Assembly: GCF_024623455.1 (NCBI RefSeq)
Contig: NZ_JANIPJ010000007.1
Span: 1-64,000 of the forward strand
Reading direction: 5' to 3'
From: Paenibacillus soyae
Lineage (GTDB): Bacteria > Bacillota > Bacilli > Paenibacillales > Paenibacillaceae
DNA: 64,000 nt
Of the stretch, positions 1-8,794 are shown piece by piece. A program made the position numbers and the translations under genes. Position 1 is the first letter of the stretch. Each line of letters begins with the position of its first letter. Under the pieces are notes generated by a model that was not told where the DNA came from, did not search any database, and saw nothing but the letters and a program-made list of their open reading frames with translations.

Positions 1-258
1 CCAAAGCATGTCGCGCAAAGGAAATTGTTACGATAACGCGGTAATGGAAAACTTCTTTGGCATTATGAAGTCGGAGTTTCTTTATCTTAATGAGTTTGAA
101 AGTGTAGATCACTTTAAGCAAGAACTAGAACGATACATCGATTACTACAATTACAAACGCATCAAGTCAAAATTAAAAGGCATGAGCCCGGTACAGTACC
201 GAGCTCATGCCCAACAGGTTGCATAAAAATATTTGTCTAACTTTAAGGGGTCACTTCA
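1..258 (+). mobile_element. Right end of an IS3-family (IS150 group) insertion sequence
   Basis: The transposase C-terminus runs into the window from the left and is followed by a short AT-rich tail ending TAAGGGGTCACTTCA at about 244-258. This looks like the right terminal inverted repeat of an IS150-group element, which characteristically carries a GGGGTCA block and ends in CA. The exact end is inferred from that CA. The left half of the element and any target duplication lie outside the window. Confidence 0.7.
2..226 (+). CDS. IS3-family transposase OrfB, C-terminal part
   Basis: Only about 74 C-terminal codons are present; the reading frame is open through the left window edge, so the ATG at position 8 is internal and not a start. 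The peptide has the end of the rve/DDE integrase core: [17 protein letters not shown] carries the last catalytic Glu (in MENFF), with a Lys seven residues later (GIMK), then the YIDYYNYKR and GMSPVQYR motifs that close IS150-type OrfB proteins. It would catalyse strand transfer of the element. Whether the full copy is intact cannot be judged from this side. Confidence 0.9.
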   Translation, partial: QSMSRKGNCYDNAVMENFFGIMKSEFLYLNEFESVDHFKQELERYIDYYNYKRIKSKLKGMSPVQYRAHAQQVA

Positions 259-293
259 TTCAAGGCTGCCGTTGGTTTTTTCCGTCGTAAGCA

Positions 294-1232
294 TCAGTAA
301 TTACGGTAAACGTAAGGGTCCTCCGGCTGAGGAATCGGCTCCCAGGAGGTCACTCTAAGCACTGGAATCGTCTGTTTGAACGGCTGGTAAAGCTGCGACG
401 TCAGTACGCCCGACACTTGTACCCAATCATCGTCCGCCAGCTCCGTTCCTTGGGGAAACTCGACAAGCATGCCGAATATCCCGGAATCCGCGACGCAGTG
501 GATGAACCCGAAGCGGAAGACGAAATAATGGGTGTCGTCGACTTGCTCTCCTTTGTAGGCGAAGCCGGTAAAGGTAAGAGTCTTACCCATAAAAGAGCCG
601 GGGAAATTATAGATCACTTCCATGCCCTTCATGTAATTGCTGTCGTCAAGAGTGACGGCGTCAGAACCCGCGAATTCCTGCAGCTCCTTGTTCTTCAGCT
701 TCTCATAGCCTTCCTTGCCATAGAAAACGCTGGAATCCGGCTTCAAAAATTGATGTTCTCCCGGCAACCCGTCAGACATTCCCTCCAGCTCAGCCGGAAA
801 GGAGAAGCCCTTAGCCTTCACGAAGCTTGAATCCAGCGTCTGTACAGGCAAGAAGATGCCGGTGATGATCGGGACGAAAAGAATCAGATAACCGAGGCTT
901 CGTTTCCACCTGGACTTCGGTTCATGCGAGTGCCCGAACTCGTCCTCGTGATCGTGTGCATGATCATGATCATGATCGTCATGCGAGCAGGTTTTTGCGT
1001 GATCGCCAGCATTAGCGGTGACTTGCTTGACTTCGGCTTCTTCCTTGCGCTTTTTAGCTTTATCCTTAAGCTGAACGCGGACAAATTCGACGATGCATAG
1101 AATCAGCAGGAGGACGATCGCGCTGATGGACAAATAAGCGTATTTGGTATTAATGTATTTGTTCAGCTCGCCCTCTTGGTGAATAATGGCGAACAGAAGC
1201 GCAAAGCCGACCAATATGACGAATCGAATCAT
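294..1232 (-). CDS. ycgQ: YcgQ-type (TIGR03943/UPF0703) membrane protein with His-rich loop
   Basis: 312-residue membrane protein of the family found as the second gene of permease pairs (B. subtilis YcgQ). Hydrophobic segments are at about residues 1-18, 32-52 and 112-130, followed by a large soluble, presumably extracytoplasmic, C-terminal domain. Between the second and third segments, residues 78-103 form a loop very rich in His and Asp (DHDHDHAHDH, then GHSH) that looks able to bind a divalent metal. Its start overlaps the stop of the upstream permease gene by four bases (ATGA), so the two are translationally coupled. Metal transport or delivery is an inference from the His-rich loop and the partner; the substrate is unknown. 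Confidence 0.8.
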   Translation of the reverse strand: MIRFVILVGFALLFAIIHQEGELNKYINTKYAYLSISAIVLLLILCIVEFVRVQLKDKAKKRKEEAEVKQVTANAGDHAKTCSHDDHDHDHAHDHEDEFGHSHEPKSRWKRSLGYLILFVPIITGIFLPVQTLDSSFVKAKGFSFPAELEGMSDGLPGEHQFLKPDSSVFYGKEGYEKLKNKELQEFAGSDAVTLDDSNYMKGMEVIYNFPGSFMGKTLTFTGFAYKGEQVDDTHYFVFRFGFIHCVADSGIFGMLVEFPQGTELADDDWVQVSGVLTSQLYQPFKQTIPVLRVTSWEPIPQPEDPYVYRNY

Positions 1233-2140
1233 CCGATCAACCTCCCTACGATCAAGGACCCGGCGAAAGTGCTGGCGCCCACGATGGCGATCAGCACGAA
1301 AACGAATTTGGAGCGGAATGTGCCGAGCAGCATGAGCGTGTTTTTGATATCAATCATCGGACCGAAAACCAGGAAAGCGGAAATCGAGCCAAGCGAGAAG
1401 GTGCTCCGGAACGAAGAGGCGATAAAAGCATCCGCTTCCGAGCAGAGAGACATGACAAAGGCCAATGTCATCATGACGAGGGAGGCCGTGACCGGATTAT
1501 TCCCAATATGCAGGAGCGACGAAGTGGGGATGAAGGTTTGCATGCTGGCCGCGATGAACGCGCCGAGTACCAAATATTTGCCCACCGAAAAAAATTCGTC
1601 CACCGCATGAGTAAGAACGGAGCCCATCCGAGGGATGAACCGTTTGGATGGCTTGACCGGCGTGACCGAATCGGAGGCGGCAGCGACTTGCCGGACACTC
1701 ATGTTTTCCCTAAGCGGCAGAACAGGGAAGAAATACGCGACGCTCACCGACGCGATAAGAGCAACTGCAAATGCCAGGCCGGCCCTAATGGCGACAACCC
1801 TCCAATCGTTGCCGAAGGCGACGAACGTCGAGAAGAGCACGATCGGATTAACGATCGGCCCTGTCAGCATGAAGGCGATGCCGGCGTTCAGCGGCACGCC
1901 CTTGTTCAGCAATCGGCGGGTAATCGGCACAATCCCGCATTCGCAAGAGGGAAACAAAAGACCGACGCTGCACCCGAACAACGAACTCAGAAATCGATTT
2001 TTGGGCATGATTCGGGAAATCCATTGCTCCGTTATGAAGGACTGGATGAAGCCAGAGATAATGACCCCGACGAGCACGAAAGGAATGGCTTCCATCAGCA
2101 TGCTGAGAAAAATCGTATTTAATTGTAGAAAGGTATTCAT
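1229..2140 (-). CDS. ycgR: YcgR-type permease (UPF0718/DUF318)
   Basis: 303-residue polytopic membrane protein with about eight hydrophobic segments. It carries the two signatures of the DUF318 permease family: PSCECGIVP near residue 65 and MLTGPIVNPIVL near residue 90, the first with paired cysteines in a membrane re-entrant context. It is first in a two-gene operon with the His-rich YcgQ-type protein. The start is supported by an AGGTG ribosome binding site six bases upstream. The family has been linked to metal or small-molecule export, but the substrate is not established; function here is inferred only from family and neighbour. Confidence 0.82.
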   Translation of the reverse strand: MNTFLQLNTIFLSMLMEAIPFVLVGVIISGFIQSFITEQWISRIMPKNRFLSSLFGCSVGLLFPSCECGIVPITRRLLNKGVPLNAGIAFMLTGPIVNPIVLFSTFVAFGNDWRVVAIRAGLAFAVALIASVSVAYFFPVLPLRENMSVRQVAAASDSVTPVKPSKRFIPRMGSVLTHAVDEFFSVGKYLVLGAFIAASMQTFIPTSSLLHIGNNPVTASLVMMTLAFVMSLCSEADAFIASSFRSTFSLGSISAFLVFGPMIDIKNTLMLLGTFRSKFVFVLIAIVGASTFAGSLIVGRLIG

Positions 2141-2224
2141 AAGTTCACCTGCCGCATGAAGAGATAAGGACTTGTCTTCTCAACTATAGCACAGGTTGGG
2201 GAACGGCTATACAGCAACAACAAA

Positions 2225-2260
2225 AAAGAAGCCTCCCGCCAATGGCAAGGAGGCTTCTTT
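2225..2260 (-). terminator. Intrinsic terminator after sodA
   Basis: Perfect 12-bp inverted repeat (2225-2236 with 2249-2260, AAAGAAGCCTCC/GGAGGCTTCTTT) with a 12-base loop. On the minus strand it is followed by a T-rich run, and it starts just downstream of the sodA stop. Confidence 0.9.
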
Positions 2261-2268
2261 GAACTTCA

Positions 2269-2880
2269 TTACTTAACGGCAGCTTCGTAGCGCTTGCCGA
2301 CTTCTTCCCAGTTCACAACGTTCCAGAACGCCGCGATGTAGTCAGGGCGTTTGTTCTGGTAGTTCAGGTAGTAAGCATGCTCCCAAACGTCCAGGCCGAG
2401 GATCGGCGTTTCGCCTTCCATGATCGGGCTGTCTTGGTTAGGCAGGCTGTATACTTTCAGCTTGCCGCCAGCTACAGCCAGGAACGCCCAGCCGCTGCCG
2501 AAACGGGTTGCCGCCGCTTTCGCGAAGTCGGCTTTGAACGCTTCGAAGCCGCCCAGCTCGCTTTCGATCGCCGCTGCAAGTGCGCCGGTAGGAGCGCCGC
2601 CTGCGTTCGGGCCGATTGTCTCCCAGAACAGGCTATGGTTAGCATGGCCGCCGCCGTTGTTGCGAACAGCCGTGCGGATCGCTTCAGGCACGCTTGCCAG
2701 ATCGCCGATCAGTTCCTCAATAGATTTGCTTTGAAGCTCAGGAGCGGACTCAAGAGCCGCGTTCAGGTTCGTCACGTAAGCGTTGTGGTGACGACCATGG
2801 TGGATTTCCATTGTCAATGCGTCGATATGAGGTTCAAGCGCATTGTGTGCGTAAGGCAAAGCAGGTAGTTGATGAGCCAT
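2269..2880 (-). CDS. sodA: Superoxide dismutase (Mn/Fe family)
   Basis: 203-residue cytoplasmic enzyme converting superoxide to oxygen and hydrogen peroxide. The four metal ligands can be placed: His in [15 protein letters not shown] near residue 27, His in NHSLFW near 82, and Asp and His in [18 protein letters not shown] near 163-167. Length and motifs fit the Mn-type enzyme of Bacillus. A strong GGGAGGT site precedes the ATG, a sigma-A promoter lies at 2921-2949, and a terminator follows directly, so the gene is probably monocistronic. Confidence 0.97.
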   Translation of the reverse strand: MAHQLPALPYAHNALEPHIDALTMEIHHGRHHNAYVTNLNAALESAPELQSKSIEELIGDLASVPEAIRTAVRNNGGGHANHSLFWETIGPNAGGAPTGALAAAIESELGGFEAFKADFAKAAATRFGSGWAFLAVAGGKLKVYSLPNQDSPIMEGETPILGLDVWEHAYYLNYQNKRPDYIAAFWNVVNWEEVGKRYEAAVK

Positions 2881-2920
2881 TATTCATTACCTCCCGAAAT
2901 TATGTAGGTTAATCACCAAT

Positions 2921-2949
2921 ATTATCCCTTATCAGAACGAATAAATCAA
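2921..2949 (-). promoter_or_regulatory. Probable sigma-A promoter of sodA
   Basis: Reading the minus strand, TTGATT (2949-2944) and GATAAT (2926-2921) are separated by exactly 17 bases, about 40 bases before the sodA start codon. Confidence 0.7.
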
Positions 2950-3082
2950 CATTGTTGTTGAAAAAGTCGGATTCAAGGAATGGCCCCAATTTCGGAGGCC
3001 CCGCACTAATTTGGCACGAAAGGAAGTTTTTTATGCGTAATAGAAAAAGACCGCATAATGATAATAATCGCATATAAAATCA

Positions 3083-3096
3083 TGTAAGCGCTTAAA
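3083..3096. promoter_or_regulatory. Candidate cre (CcpA) site between sodA and the acetyltransferase gene
   Basis: TGTAAGCGCTTAAA differs at one base from the palindromic cre consensus TGTAAGCGCTTACA. The 350-base gap 2881-3232 otherwise holds only the sodA promoter and an AT-rich stretch upstream of the acetyltransferase, with a small dyad TCGTAT-TAT-ATACGA at about 3182-3196. It is not clear which gene, if any, the site would control. Confidence 0.35.
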
Positions 3097-3232
3097 ATAA
3101 AGCGTTTTCAGGAGAAAAACGGCGATTTGTCTAAATTTTTAAGGTTTTTTAAAGAAAAAAGAAGGAATAACCAACATTGCGTCGTATTATATACGAGTAC
3201 GAGACTATGATATGGTAGAAGGTGTTTATTGA

Positions 3233-3655
3233 ATGAACGTACGTTCCTTCCAGTTGTCCGATTACAAACCGCTTACGGAACTGCTAGAGGAAGTTCTGAC
3301 AACGGAATGCTATGAGCAAACGATGGAAGCATTCGCCAGGCAATTGTCATGGGATAGCGAGCTCGTTCTAGTCGCCGTCAAACAATCAGAAATCGTAGGT
3401 ATGATCATTGGCACGATCGATAATAACAAAGGTTACTATTATCGGATTGCTGTATCTCCGGAGCACCAGCGCGTAGGCGTGGGCAAGGCGCTCGTGACGG
3501 CGCTGCGCCAGCGCTTCGTACAGAGGAACGTTACGAAGATTCTGATAACAGCGGATGAGCATAATGAGCCCGTATTGCCGCTTTATGAATCGATGGGTTT
3601 CGCGGCGTCGGACTTTTTCCGTTCCTTTCAGAAGCTGAGCATCGTAACGGGTTAA
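3233..3655 (+). CDS. GNAT-family N-acetyltransferase
   Basis: 140-residue protein with the GNAT fold signature. Motif A is clear at about residues 68-85 (YRIAVSPEHQRVGVGKAL), giving the acetyl-CoA pyrophosphate loop Q/RxxGxG/A, and the C-terminal LYESMGF motif B is present. It should transfer an acetyl group from acetyl-CoA to an amine, but the acceptor cannot be told from sequence. It is first in a run of plus-strand housekeeping genes, with a short gap to the DUF402 gene. Confidence 0.85.
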   Translation: MNVRSFQLSDYKPLTELLEEVLTTECYEQTMEAFARQLSWDSELVLVAVKQSEIVGMIIGTIDNNKGYYYRIAVSPEHQRVGVGKALVTALRQRFVQRNVTKILITADEHNEPVLPLYESMGFAASDFFRSFQKLSIVTG

Positions 3656-3770
3656 TAGAGAGAATTGGAGCAATTCGTGTTTTTGTTTGGGCATATCTGC
3701 ATCGCCGTTGCATTTGGCGCTCAGATATGCTTTTCTTATTACTATAAGGAAATCGAGGAGCACGAGCAGC

Positions 3771-4328
3771 ATGGAAACATACGAGCAATGCATCATTAAG
3801 AGCTTCAAGCATAATGGGCATCTCCATAGGCTTTGGCAGCAGAATTGGCTTGTTCCGAATCGGCAGCTGAGGCAAGAGCATCAGCAGGAATCGATGATCG
3901 TGCTCATCAATCGACAGACGCCGATTCAGGAGTCCGACGGGAAGCAGTGGATCAGCCGCGTACCGGCTGTTTCTTATTTTATCCCAGGGCAATGGTTTAA
4001 CGTCGTCGCGCTGCTGGAGCCTGCAGGAGTACGGTATTATTGCAATATTGCGTCGCCTCCTTATTTGCAAGGCGGGGTGCTCACGTATATCGATTACGAT
4101 CTGGACGTCATACGCACGGCGGACGGCAGCCGGTATATCGTGGACCAAGACGAATACGAGCAGCATAAGAAGCTTTACCATTACCCGCATGCCGTGCAGG
4201 AGAAGGTGTACGACGGGCTGAACGCGCTGCTGGGAAGGATCGAGCATGGGGGAACCCCGTTCTCGGACGACTCCGCGAACGCGTATTATCAGGGCTGGCT
4301 GGAGCATACGGGCGGAGCGGAGGAATGA
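3771..4328 (+). CDS. Ntdp-type nucleoside tri/diphosphate phosphatase (DUF402, UPF0374)
   Basis: 185-residue protein of the DUF402 family (B. subtilis YgaC; studied members hydrolyse nucleoside tri- and diphosphates). Family motifs are IKSFKHNGHLHRLW at the N-terminus, WISRVPAVSYF and the metal-binding region YIDYDLDV near residue 105, followed by DEDEY-like VDQDEYEQH. The frame is open further upstream, but ATG 3771 is chosen because GAGGAG (3755-3760) sits ten bases before it and the family consensus begins there. Its stop overlaps the start of the signal peptidase gene (ATGA), so the two are coupled. Confidence 0.88.
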   Translation: METYEQCIIKSFKHNGHLHRLWQQNWLVPNRQLRQEHQQESMIVLINRQTPIQESDGKQWISRVPAVSYFIPGQWFNVVALLEPAGVRYYCNIASPPYLQGGVLTYIDYDLDVIRTADGSRYIVDQDEYEQHKKLYHYPHAVQEKVYDGLNALLGRIEHGGTPFSDDSANAYYQGWLEHTGGAEE

Positions 4329-4852
4329 AGCCTCATTCCTTGCTCCTCGATTGGGTCAAGACGTCGGCGGCGGCGGTCGTCGTCGCTCTGCTGGCTTATC
4401 ATTTTCTATTCACGGTATCGCCGGTTCAGGGTCATTCGATGGAGCCTACGCTTACGGAGAAGGAATGGGTATTCGTGAACAAAGCGTTATACCATTTATC
4501 GCATCCGAGGAACGGAGAAGTCGTTGTCTTGGAAGCCCGGGCGGATGGCGGGGGAACGAAGGAATTATTGGTGAAGCGGATTGTGGGAGCGCCCGGCGAT
4601 CGTATCGAGATATCAGGCGGAAGATTGTATCGCAACGGCAGGCAAGTGGACGAGCCCTATGTGAGCGGGCAGACCGAGGAATCCAGCTATGGACCGGTTG
4701 TCGTGGCGGAAGATAGTTACTTTGTTCTAGGCGATAATCGGAAGATGAATGCAAGCTTGGACAGCCGGACGATCGGGACGGTGCCCGAGAACCGGATAAT
4801 AGGAAGGGTCGATTGGATCCTATGGCCCCTTCGAAAGGCCGGCGATATATAA
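4325..4852 (+). CDS. lepB: Type I signal peptidase
   Basis: 175-residue membrane-anchored serine protease that removes signal peptides on the outer face of the membrane. One transmembrane anchor lies at about residues 12-32. The catalytic Ser is in QGHSMEPTL near residue 38 and the general-base Lys in LLVKRIVGAPGDRIEI near residue 80; the box E motif GDNRKMNASLDSR-IGTV follows. The length matches Bacillus SipS/SipT-type enzymes. The gene overlaps the upstream DUF402 gene by four bases. Confidence 0.95.
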   Translation: MKPHSLLLDWVKTSAAAVVVALLAYHFLFTVSPVQGHSMEPTLTEKEWVFVNKALYHLSHPRNGEVVVLEARADGGGTKELLVKRIVGAPGDRIEISGGRLYRNGRQVDEPYVSGQTEESSYGPVVVAEDSYFVLGDNRKMNASLDSRTIGTVPENRIIGRVDWILWPLRKAGDI

Positions 4853-4880
4853 GCAATACGCAAAAACGGAGGTGCGGTTA

Positions 4881-5315
4881 ATGAAGGAAGTGATGATCTA
4901 TACGGACGGGGCCTGCTCCGGCAACCCGGGTCCGGGCGGCTGGGGAGCCGTGTTGTTCTACGGCGGCCATCGGAAGGAAATATCGGGCGGCGAGAAGGCG
5001 ACGACGAACAACAGGATGGAAATCCAGGCGGTAATCGAGGGTCTAAGCCTTCTCAAAGAGCCCTGTACGGTAAAGGTATACAGCGACTCCGCTTACGTCG
5101 TGAATTGCTTCCAGAAGGGATGGATTCACGGCTGGCTGCGTAACGGGTGGAAGAACAGCAAGAAGGATCCCGTCGAGAATCAAGATCTATGGAAGCAGCT
5201 GTGGGAGCTCATGAAGCAGCATTCCGTCGAATACGTGAAAGTGAAGGGGCACAGCGACAACGAGTGGAATAACCGCTGCGACGAGCTGGCCCGCGAAGCG
5301 ATAAGAAGGCTCTAA
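4881..5315 (+). CDS. rnhA: Ribonuclease HI
   Basis: 144-residue type 1 RNase H that cleaves the RNA strand of RNA-DNA hybrids. The carboxylate active site is visible: Asp in IYTDGACSGNPGPGGWG, Glu in NNRMEIQAVIEGL, Asp in VYSDSAYVVN and the final Asp in NRCDELAREA, with the catalytic His in KVKGHSDNEWNN. A GTG nine bases upstream is in frame, but ATG 4881 is chosen because GGAGG (4868-4872) is eight bases before it. It is followed two bases after its stop by queG. Confidence 0.95.
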   Translation: MKEVMIYTDGACSGNPGPGGWGAVLFYGGHRKEISGGEKATTNNRMEIQAVIEGLSLLKEPCTVKVYSDSAYVVNCFQKGWIHGWLRNGWKNSKKDPVENQDLWKQLWELMKQHSVEYVKVKGHSDNEWNNRCDELAREAIRRL

Positions 5316-5317
5316 CG

Positions 5318-6478
5318 ATGGATTGGGATAAACTGAAGCAAGAAATGAAGGATGCGGCGTGGGACCTTGGCATCGATGCGATTGGCGTTGCGAGCCCGGA
5401 TCCGTTCACGACGCTCAAGGAGAGGCTGATCCGGCATCGAGTGCTAGGAAGGGAATCCGGCTTCGAGGAGCCGGACTTGGACAAGCGGACGGACCCGTCG
5501 CAGCTGTTCGACCAGCCAAAGAGCATTATCGCGATCGCGGTCGCATATCCATCCAAGCTGAAGGACCCGCCGAAGTCGGAGCCCGGAGCAAGACGAGGCA
5601 TCATGTCGAGATCGGCTTGGGGCGAGGATTACCATAAAGTGTTGCGGAACCGTCTGGCTAGGCTGGAGGAGTGGTTGAAAGAAAGGGTGCCTAGTTTGCG
5701 CGCGGAAAGCATGGTCGACACAGGCGAGCTGTCCGATCGCGCCGTCGCGGAGAGGGCGGGCATCGGCTGGAGCGCAAAAAACTGTTCGATCATTTCGCCG
5801 GAGCTCGGGTCTTGGGTTTACCTAGGCGAGATGATCACCAATCTGCCGCTTCCTCCTGACGAGCCGGTTACGGAGGGCTGCGGAACGTGTACGAAGTGCA
5901 TAGACGCCTGCCCCACGAACGCTCTTGTCGGCCCCGGCGAGCTGGACGCCAAGAAGTGCATTTCGTTTATTACCCAGACGAAGGGCATGGTAGAAGACGA
6001 ATACATGCGGAAGATCGGCAACCGGCTCTATGGCTGCGATACGTGCCAGATCGTCTGCCCGGAGAACCGGGGCAAAAACTGGACCCGTCATCCGGAGCTG
6101 CAGCCGGATAACGAGCTGGCTAAGCCGCTTCTGCTGCCGCTGCTGACGATCGGCAACCGCGAGTTCCAGGAGCGATACGGAGCAACGTCATCGGCATGGC
6201 GGGGCAAGAAGCCGATTCAGCGCAACGCGATCATTGCGCTCGGGAACTTCAAGGAGGCTAGCGCCGTACCGGACCTGATCGGGGTGCTGACGAAGGATCC
6301 GAGGCCCGTACTGCGCGGGACGGCCGCATGGTCGCTTGGCAGGATCGGAGGGGCGGAAGCGCAGCGGGCCTTGTCGGAAGCAAGAGGCAGCGAGAAGGAC
6401 GAGGAAGCGCTGGCCGCCATTGGTTTTGCGTTAGACATGATGAAGCATGAGACGAAGGATGAGGGAGCCGCTGATTGA
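5318..6478 (+). CDS. queG: Epoxyqueuosine reductase QueG
   Basis: 386-residue cobalamin- and iron-sulfur-dependent enzyme catalysing the last step of queuosine synthesis in tRNA. The N-terminal DUF1730/cobalamin-binding part is followed by two 4Fe-4S motifs (CGTCTKCIDACP near residue 189 and CDTCQIVCPENR near 240). Residues about 300-370 are a HEAT-like repeat tail (AIIALGNFKEASAVPDLI, then a second repeat), as in the longer Firmicute form. No other queuosine gene is in the window. Confidence 0.95.
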   Translation: MDWDKLKQEMKDAAWDLGIDAIGVASPDPFTTLKERLIRHRVLGRESGFEEPDLDKRTDPSQLFDQPKSIIAIAVAYPSKLKDPPKSEPGARRGIMSRSAWGEDYHKVLRNRLARLEEWLKERVPSLRAESMVDTGELSDRAVAERAGIGWSAKNCSIISPELGSWVYLGEMITNLPLPPDEPVTEGCGTCTKCIDACPTNALVGPGELDAKKCISFITQTKGMVEDEYMRKIGNRLYGCDTCQIVCPENRGKNWTRHPELQPDNELAKPLLLPLLTIGNREFQERYGATSSAWRGKKPIQRNAIIALGNFKEASAVPDLIGVLTKDPRPVLRGTAAWSLGRIGGAEAQRALSEARGSEKDEEALAAIGFALDMMKHETKDEGAAD

Positions 6479-6576
6479 CGTCCATAGGGGAAACAACTGC
6501 GAGGCCGGTTCGCTGACTGTCATGGCCGCAGATTCGCGCCAATAGAATCATGCGGTATCCAATTGCTCTGTTTTCA

Positions 6577-6605
6577 TTGCGGAAGATGCGCGGACATGCT
6601 ATGAT
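6577..6605 (+). promoter_or_regulatory. Probable sigma-A promoter of yneF-folE
   Basis: TTGCGG (6577-6582) and TATGAT (6600-6605) with a 17-base spacer, 55 bases before the yneF start codon. The 181-base gap after queG supports a new transcription unit here. Confidence 0.6.
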
Positions 6606-6659
6606 ACAGGGTGCTAAGTGCGTAAAAGATATATTTAATGAGAGGGTCAGGTGACATAG

Positions 6660-6881
6660 ATGGAGTGGTATCATATCGTAATTCCGATCATGACGCTAAT
6701 CGTCGGGGCAGTCGGCGGCTTTATCGCGGGCGTGTTCTATCTGCGCAAGCAGCTTGAGAAGATGCAGAACGATCCGGAAATGATTCAGAAGATGGCGAAG
6801 CAAATGGGCTACAATTTAAATAAACAACAGATGGCGCGCGCCCAAAACATGATGAAAAATCAAAAACTCCCTCGCAAGTAA
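6660..6881 (+). CDS. yneF: YneF family small membrane protein (UPF0154)
   Basis: 73-residue protein with one N-terminal transmembrane helix (about residues 5-27) and a basic, amphipathic cytoplasmic tail (MIQKMAKQMGYNLNKQQMARAQNMMK). This is the typical size and tail signature of YneF. The function of the family is unknown. It lies 42 bases upstream of folE and probably shares its transcript. Confidence 0.9.
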   Translation: MEWYHIVIPIMTLIVGAVGGFIAGVFYLRKQLEKMQNDPEMIQKMAKQMGYNLNKQQMARAQNMMKNQKLPRK

Positions 6882-6923
6882 GCAAAGCTGCGAAGGGGCA
6901 GGTTCGGGAAGGAGCGGGTACGA

Positions 6924-7517
6924 ATGGCGGGCAAGAAGGATTACGTCAATTCGAAGGTATCGGGCAACCGCGAGCAAATCGAATATCACGTGAAGGAAAT
7001 ATTGAAGCTGATCGGAGAAGACGTCGAACGCGAGGGCTTGCTGGAGACGCCTGCCCGCGTGACGCGCATGTACGAGGAAATTTTCGCAGGGTACGAGGTG
7101 GACCCGAGAGAAGTGTTGGGCGTGACATTCGATGAACAGCACGAAGAGCTAGTCATCGTGCGGGATATCGTCTATTACAGCCAGTGTGAGCATCATATGG
7201 CGCCGTTCTTCGGCAAGGCCCATATCGGTTATCTTCCCAGCGGCAAAATTGCGGGATTAAGCAAGCTTGCCCGGCTAGTCGAAGCCGTAACGCGCCGCTT
7301 GCAGGTGCAGGAGCGGATTACGTCCCAAATCGCGGACATCCTCGACGAAGAACTGGCTCCTCACGGCGTTATGGTCGTCGTTGAAGGCGAGCATCTATGC
7401 ATGTGCGCTCGAGGCGTCAAGAAGCCCGGCTCCAAGACGGTTACTTCGGCCGTAAGAGGAGAGTTCCGCACGAGCGCGCCGCTCCGTTCGGAATTTCTGG
7501 CGCTGCTTAAACAATAA
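6924..7517 (+). CDS. folE: GTP cyclohydrolase I
   Basis: 197-residue type IA enzyme converting GTP to 7,8-dihydroneopterin triphosphate, the first step of folate synthesis. Zinc and substrate motifs are present: Cys and His in [18 protein letters not shown] near residue 85-95 and the second Cys in [15 protein letters not shown] near residue 158, plus the conserved QVQERIT region. A GGAGCGGGT site precedes the ATG. A strong bidirectional terminator follows. Confidence 0.97.
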   Translation: MAGKKDYVNSKVSGNREQIEYHVKEILKLIGEDVEREGLLETPARVTRMYEEIFAGYEVDPREVLGVTFDEQHEELVIVRDIVYYSQCEHHMAPFFGKAHIGYLPSGKIAGLSKLARLVEAVTRRLQVQERITSQIADILDEELAPHGVMVVVEGEHLCMCARGVKKPGSKTVTSAVRGEFRTSAPLRSEFLALLKQ

Positions 7518-7525
7518 CCGCAATG

Positions 7526-7579
7526 AAAAAGAGCATGATCTTTATCCTCCTGGGAAGGGGGAACGATCATGCTCTTTTT
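7526..7579. terminator. Bidirectional intrinsic terminator between folE and the alpha/beta hydrolase gene
   Basis: Perfect 15-bp inverted repeat (7526-7540 with 7565-7579, AAAAAGAGCATGATC/GATCATGCTCTTTTT). It has T-runs on both strands and sits between convergent genes. Confidence 0.95.
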
Positions 7580-7598
7580 TGTGCTTGGATCATAGGGG

Positions 7599-8648
7599 TC
7601 ATGCTTCGCGTTTCGCTTGAATTTCTCCGTCCACTTGACTGAGGAACAATGCGGTCCTCTGAATGTATTCCCTCGGATGGCTGCGGAACAACAGCTCATG
7701 CTGGCCGTTCTCGACAATCCAAGAGCGAGACAGCGCATTATGCTGATTGGCAGCGATCATCTCCGCGACTCCATGCGGCGCTTTCGCGTCCTCCGTGCCG
7801 TGAATGACGTAGATCGGCATCTCATAGGAATTCGCGATCACTTCTTCGGCTGGAATCGATCCGAAGCTGCTGCCCGTCCAGAGCGGAATCATCGACTCGA
7901 TGAGCGGAAGCGAAGGAAACTTCGGCAATGGCACGAATTGATTCAAATTATCGAAGAGTGCTTCGGAGCTTGGGACAAACAGGCTGTCCAAAATCATGGC
8001 GTCGATCTCGTCGGTCTGAAGAGCGGCCTGCAAGGCCGTGCCGGCGCCCATCGAGAAGCCCCAGACGACGATATCCTCGGCGCCCCGCGACTTCGCGTAA
8101 TCAATCGCGGCAAGCAGCTGCTGGGATTCTTCGCGTCCGCCCGTGGCGGGCGCTTTGTATTGTTCGGATGCATAACCGTAATCGAAAAGGAGCACATTGT
8201 AATTCAATCCGTGCAGCAGCTTGGTCAGCTCGTACATCGGAACCCAATCCTCTTCCCGGTTCGCTCCGTACCCATGGGAGAACACGACGGTTCTCATCGT
8301 ATCGGACGCGTATGCGGGAGCGGCGGGCACATACCATCCGCTGACGGTCGTCTCGCCGCTGCGGCTGGCGAATATGACGTCCTCGTATGCGGCGCCGATC
8401 GCCTCCTGCGGGTTGGAGGAGAGGGGAGCGACGTATGGATAAGCCAGAAGCCATGCGACATAGCCATGAAAAATAATAACGGCGATCATGCACATAGCGG
8501 CGAGCGAGGCGATCAAGGCGAGAAGCAGATGCTTGCGCTTCTTCGGAGGCCTTGCGTTCGGAACATAGATGCCAGGCAGCAAAGCTTGCATGGCAGGATG
8601 AGGAGTCATCGTCTCCAGCGTAATGGTTGTCGTCATCGTGTTGTTCAT
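7599..8648 (-). CDS. Membrane-anchored alpha/beta hydrolase
   Basis: 349-residue serine hydrolase. A transmembrane helix at about residues 40-65 places the catalytic domain outside or at the membrane face. The nucleophile elbow is GFSMGAG near residue 196, preceded by the oxyanion-hole HGYGANRE near 131; the acid Asp in DSLFVPSS or in HGTEDAKAP and the His in ENGQHE near residue 317 complete a plausible triad. This resembles the YqkD/BAAT-like esterase group, but the substrate is unknown. The ATG follows TAGGAGGG. A candidate cre box lies 30 bases upstream. Confidence 0.85.
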   Translation of the reverse strand: MNNTMTTTITLETMTPHPAMQALLPGIYVPNARPPKKRKHLLLALIASLAAMCMIAVIIFHGYVAWLLAYPYVAPLSSNPQEAIGAAYEDVIFASRSGETTVSGWYVPAAPAYASDTMRTVVFSHGYGANREEDWVPMYELTKLLHGLNYNVLLFDYGYASEQYKAPATGGREESQQLLAAIDYAKSRGAEDIVVWGFSMGAGTALQAALQTDEIDAMILDSLFVPSSEALFDNLNQFVPLPKFPSLPLIESMIPLWTGSSFGSIPAEEVIANSYEMPIYVIHGTEDAKAPHGVAEMIAANQHNALSRSWIVENGQHELLFRSHPREYIQRTALFLSQVDGEIQAKREA

Positions 8649-8677
8649 CCTATATCCCTCCTAAGCCCCAAATCAAA

Positions 8678-8692
8678 ATGGAAGCGCTCTCG
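8678..8692. promoter_or_regulatory. Candidate cre-like site upstream of the alpha/beta hydrolase gene
   Basis: ATGGAAGCGCTCTCG matches the relaxed cre consensus WTGNAANCGNWNNCW at all but the last base. It lies about 30 bases before the hydrolase start codon, where a bound CcpA would repress. Chance matches to so loose a consensus are common. Confidence 0.25.
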
Positions 8693-8794
8693 AGATGCTG
8701 TTACTTTAATGGTAGTAGAGACCTACCTGCCTGTCAATTCATGTCGCGGGAATGTTAAGCGCTTGTAATCGTTCTGTAATCTAGCGGGTAAGCT

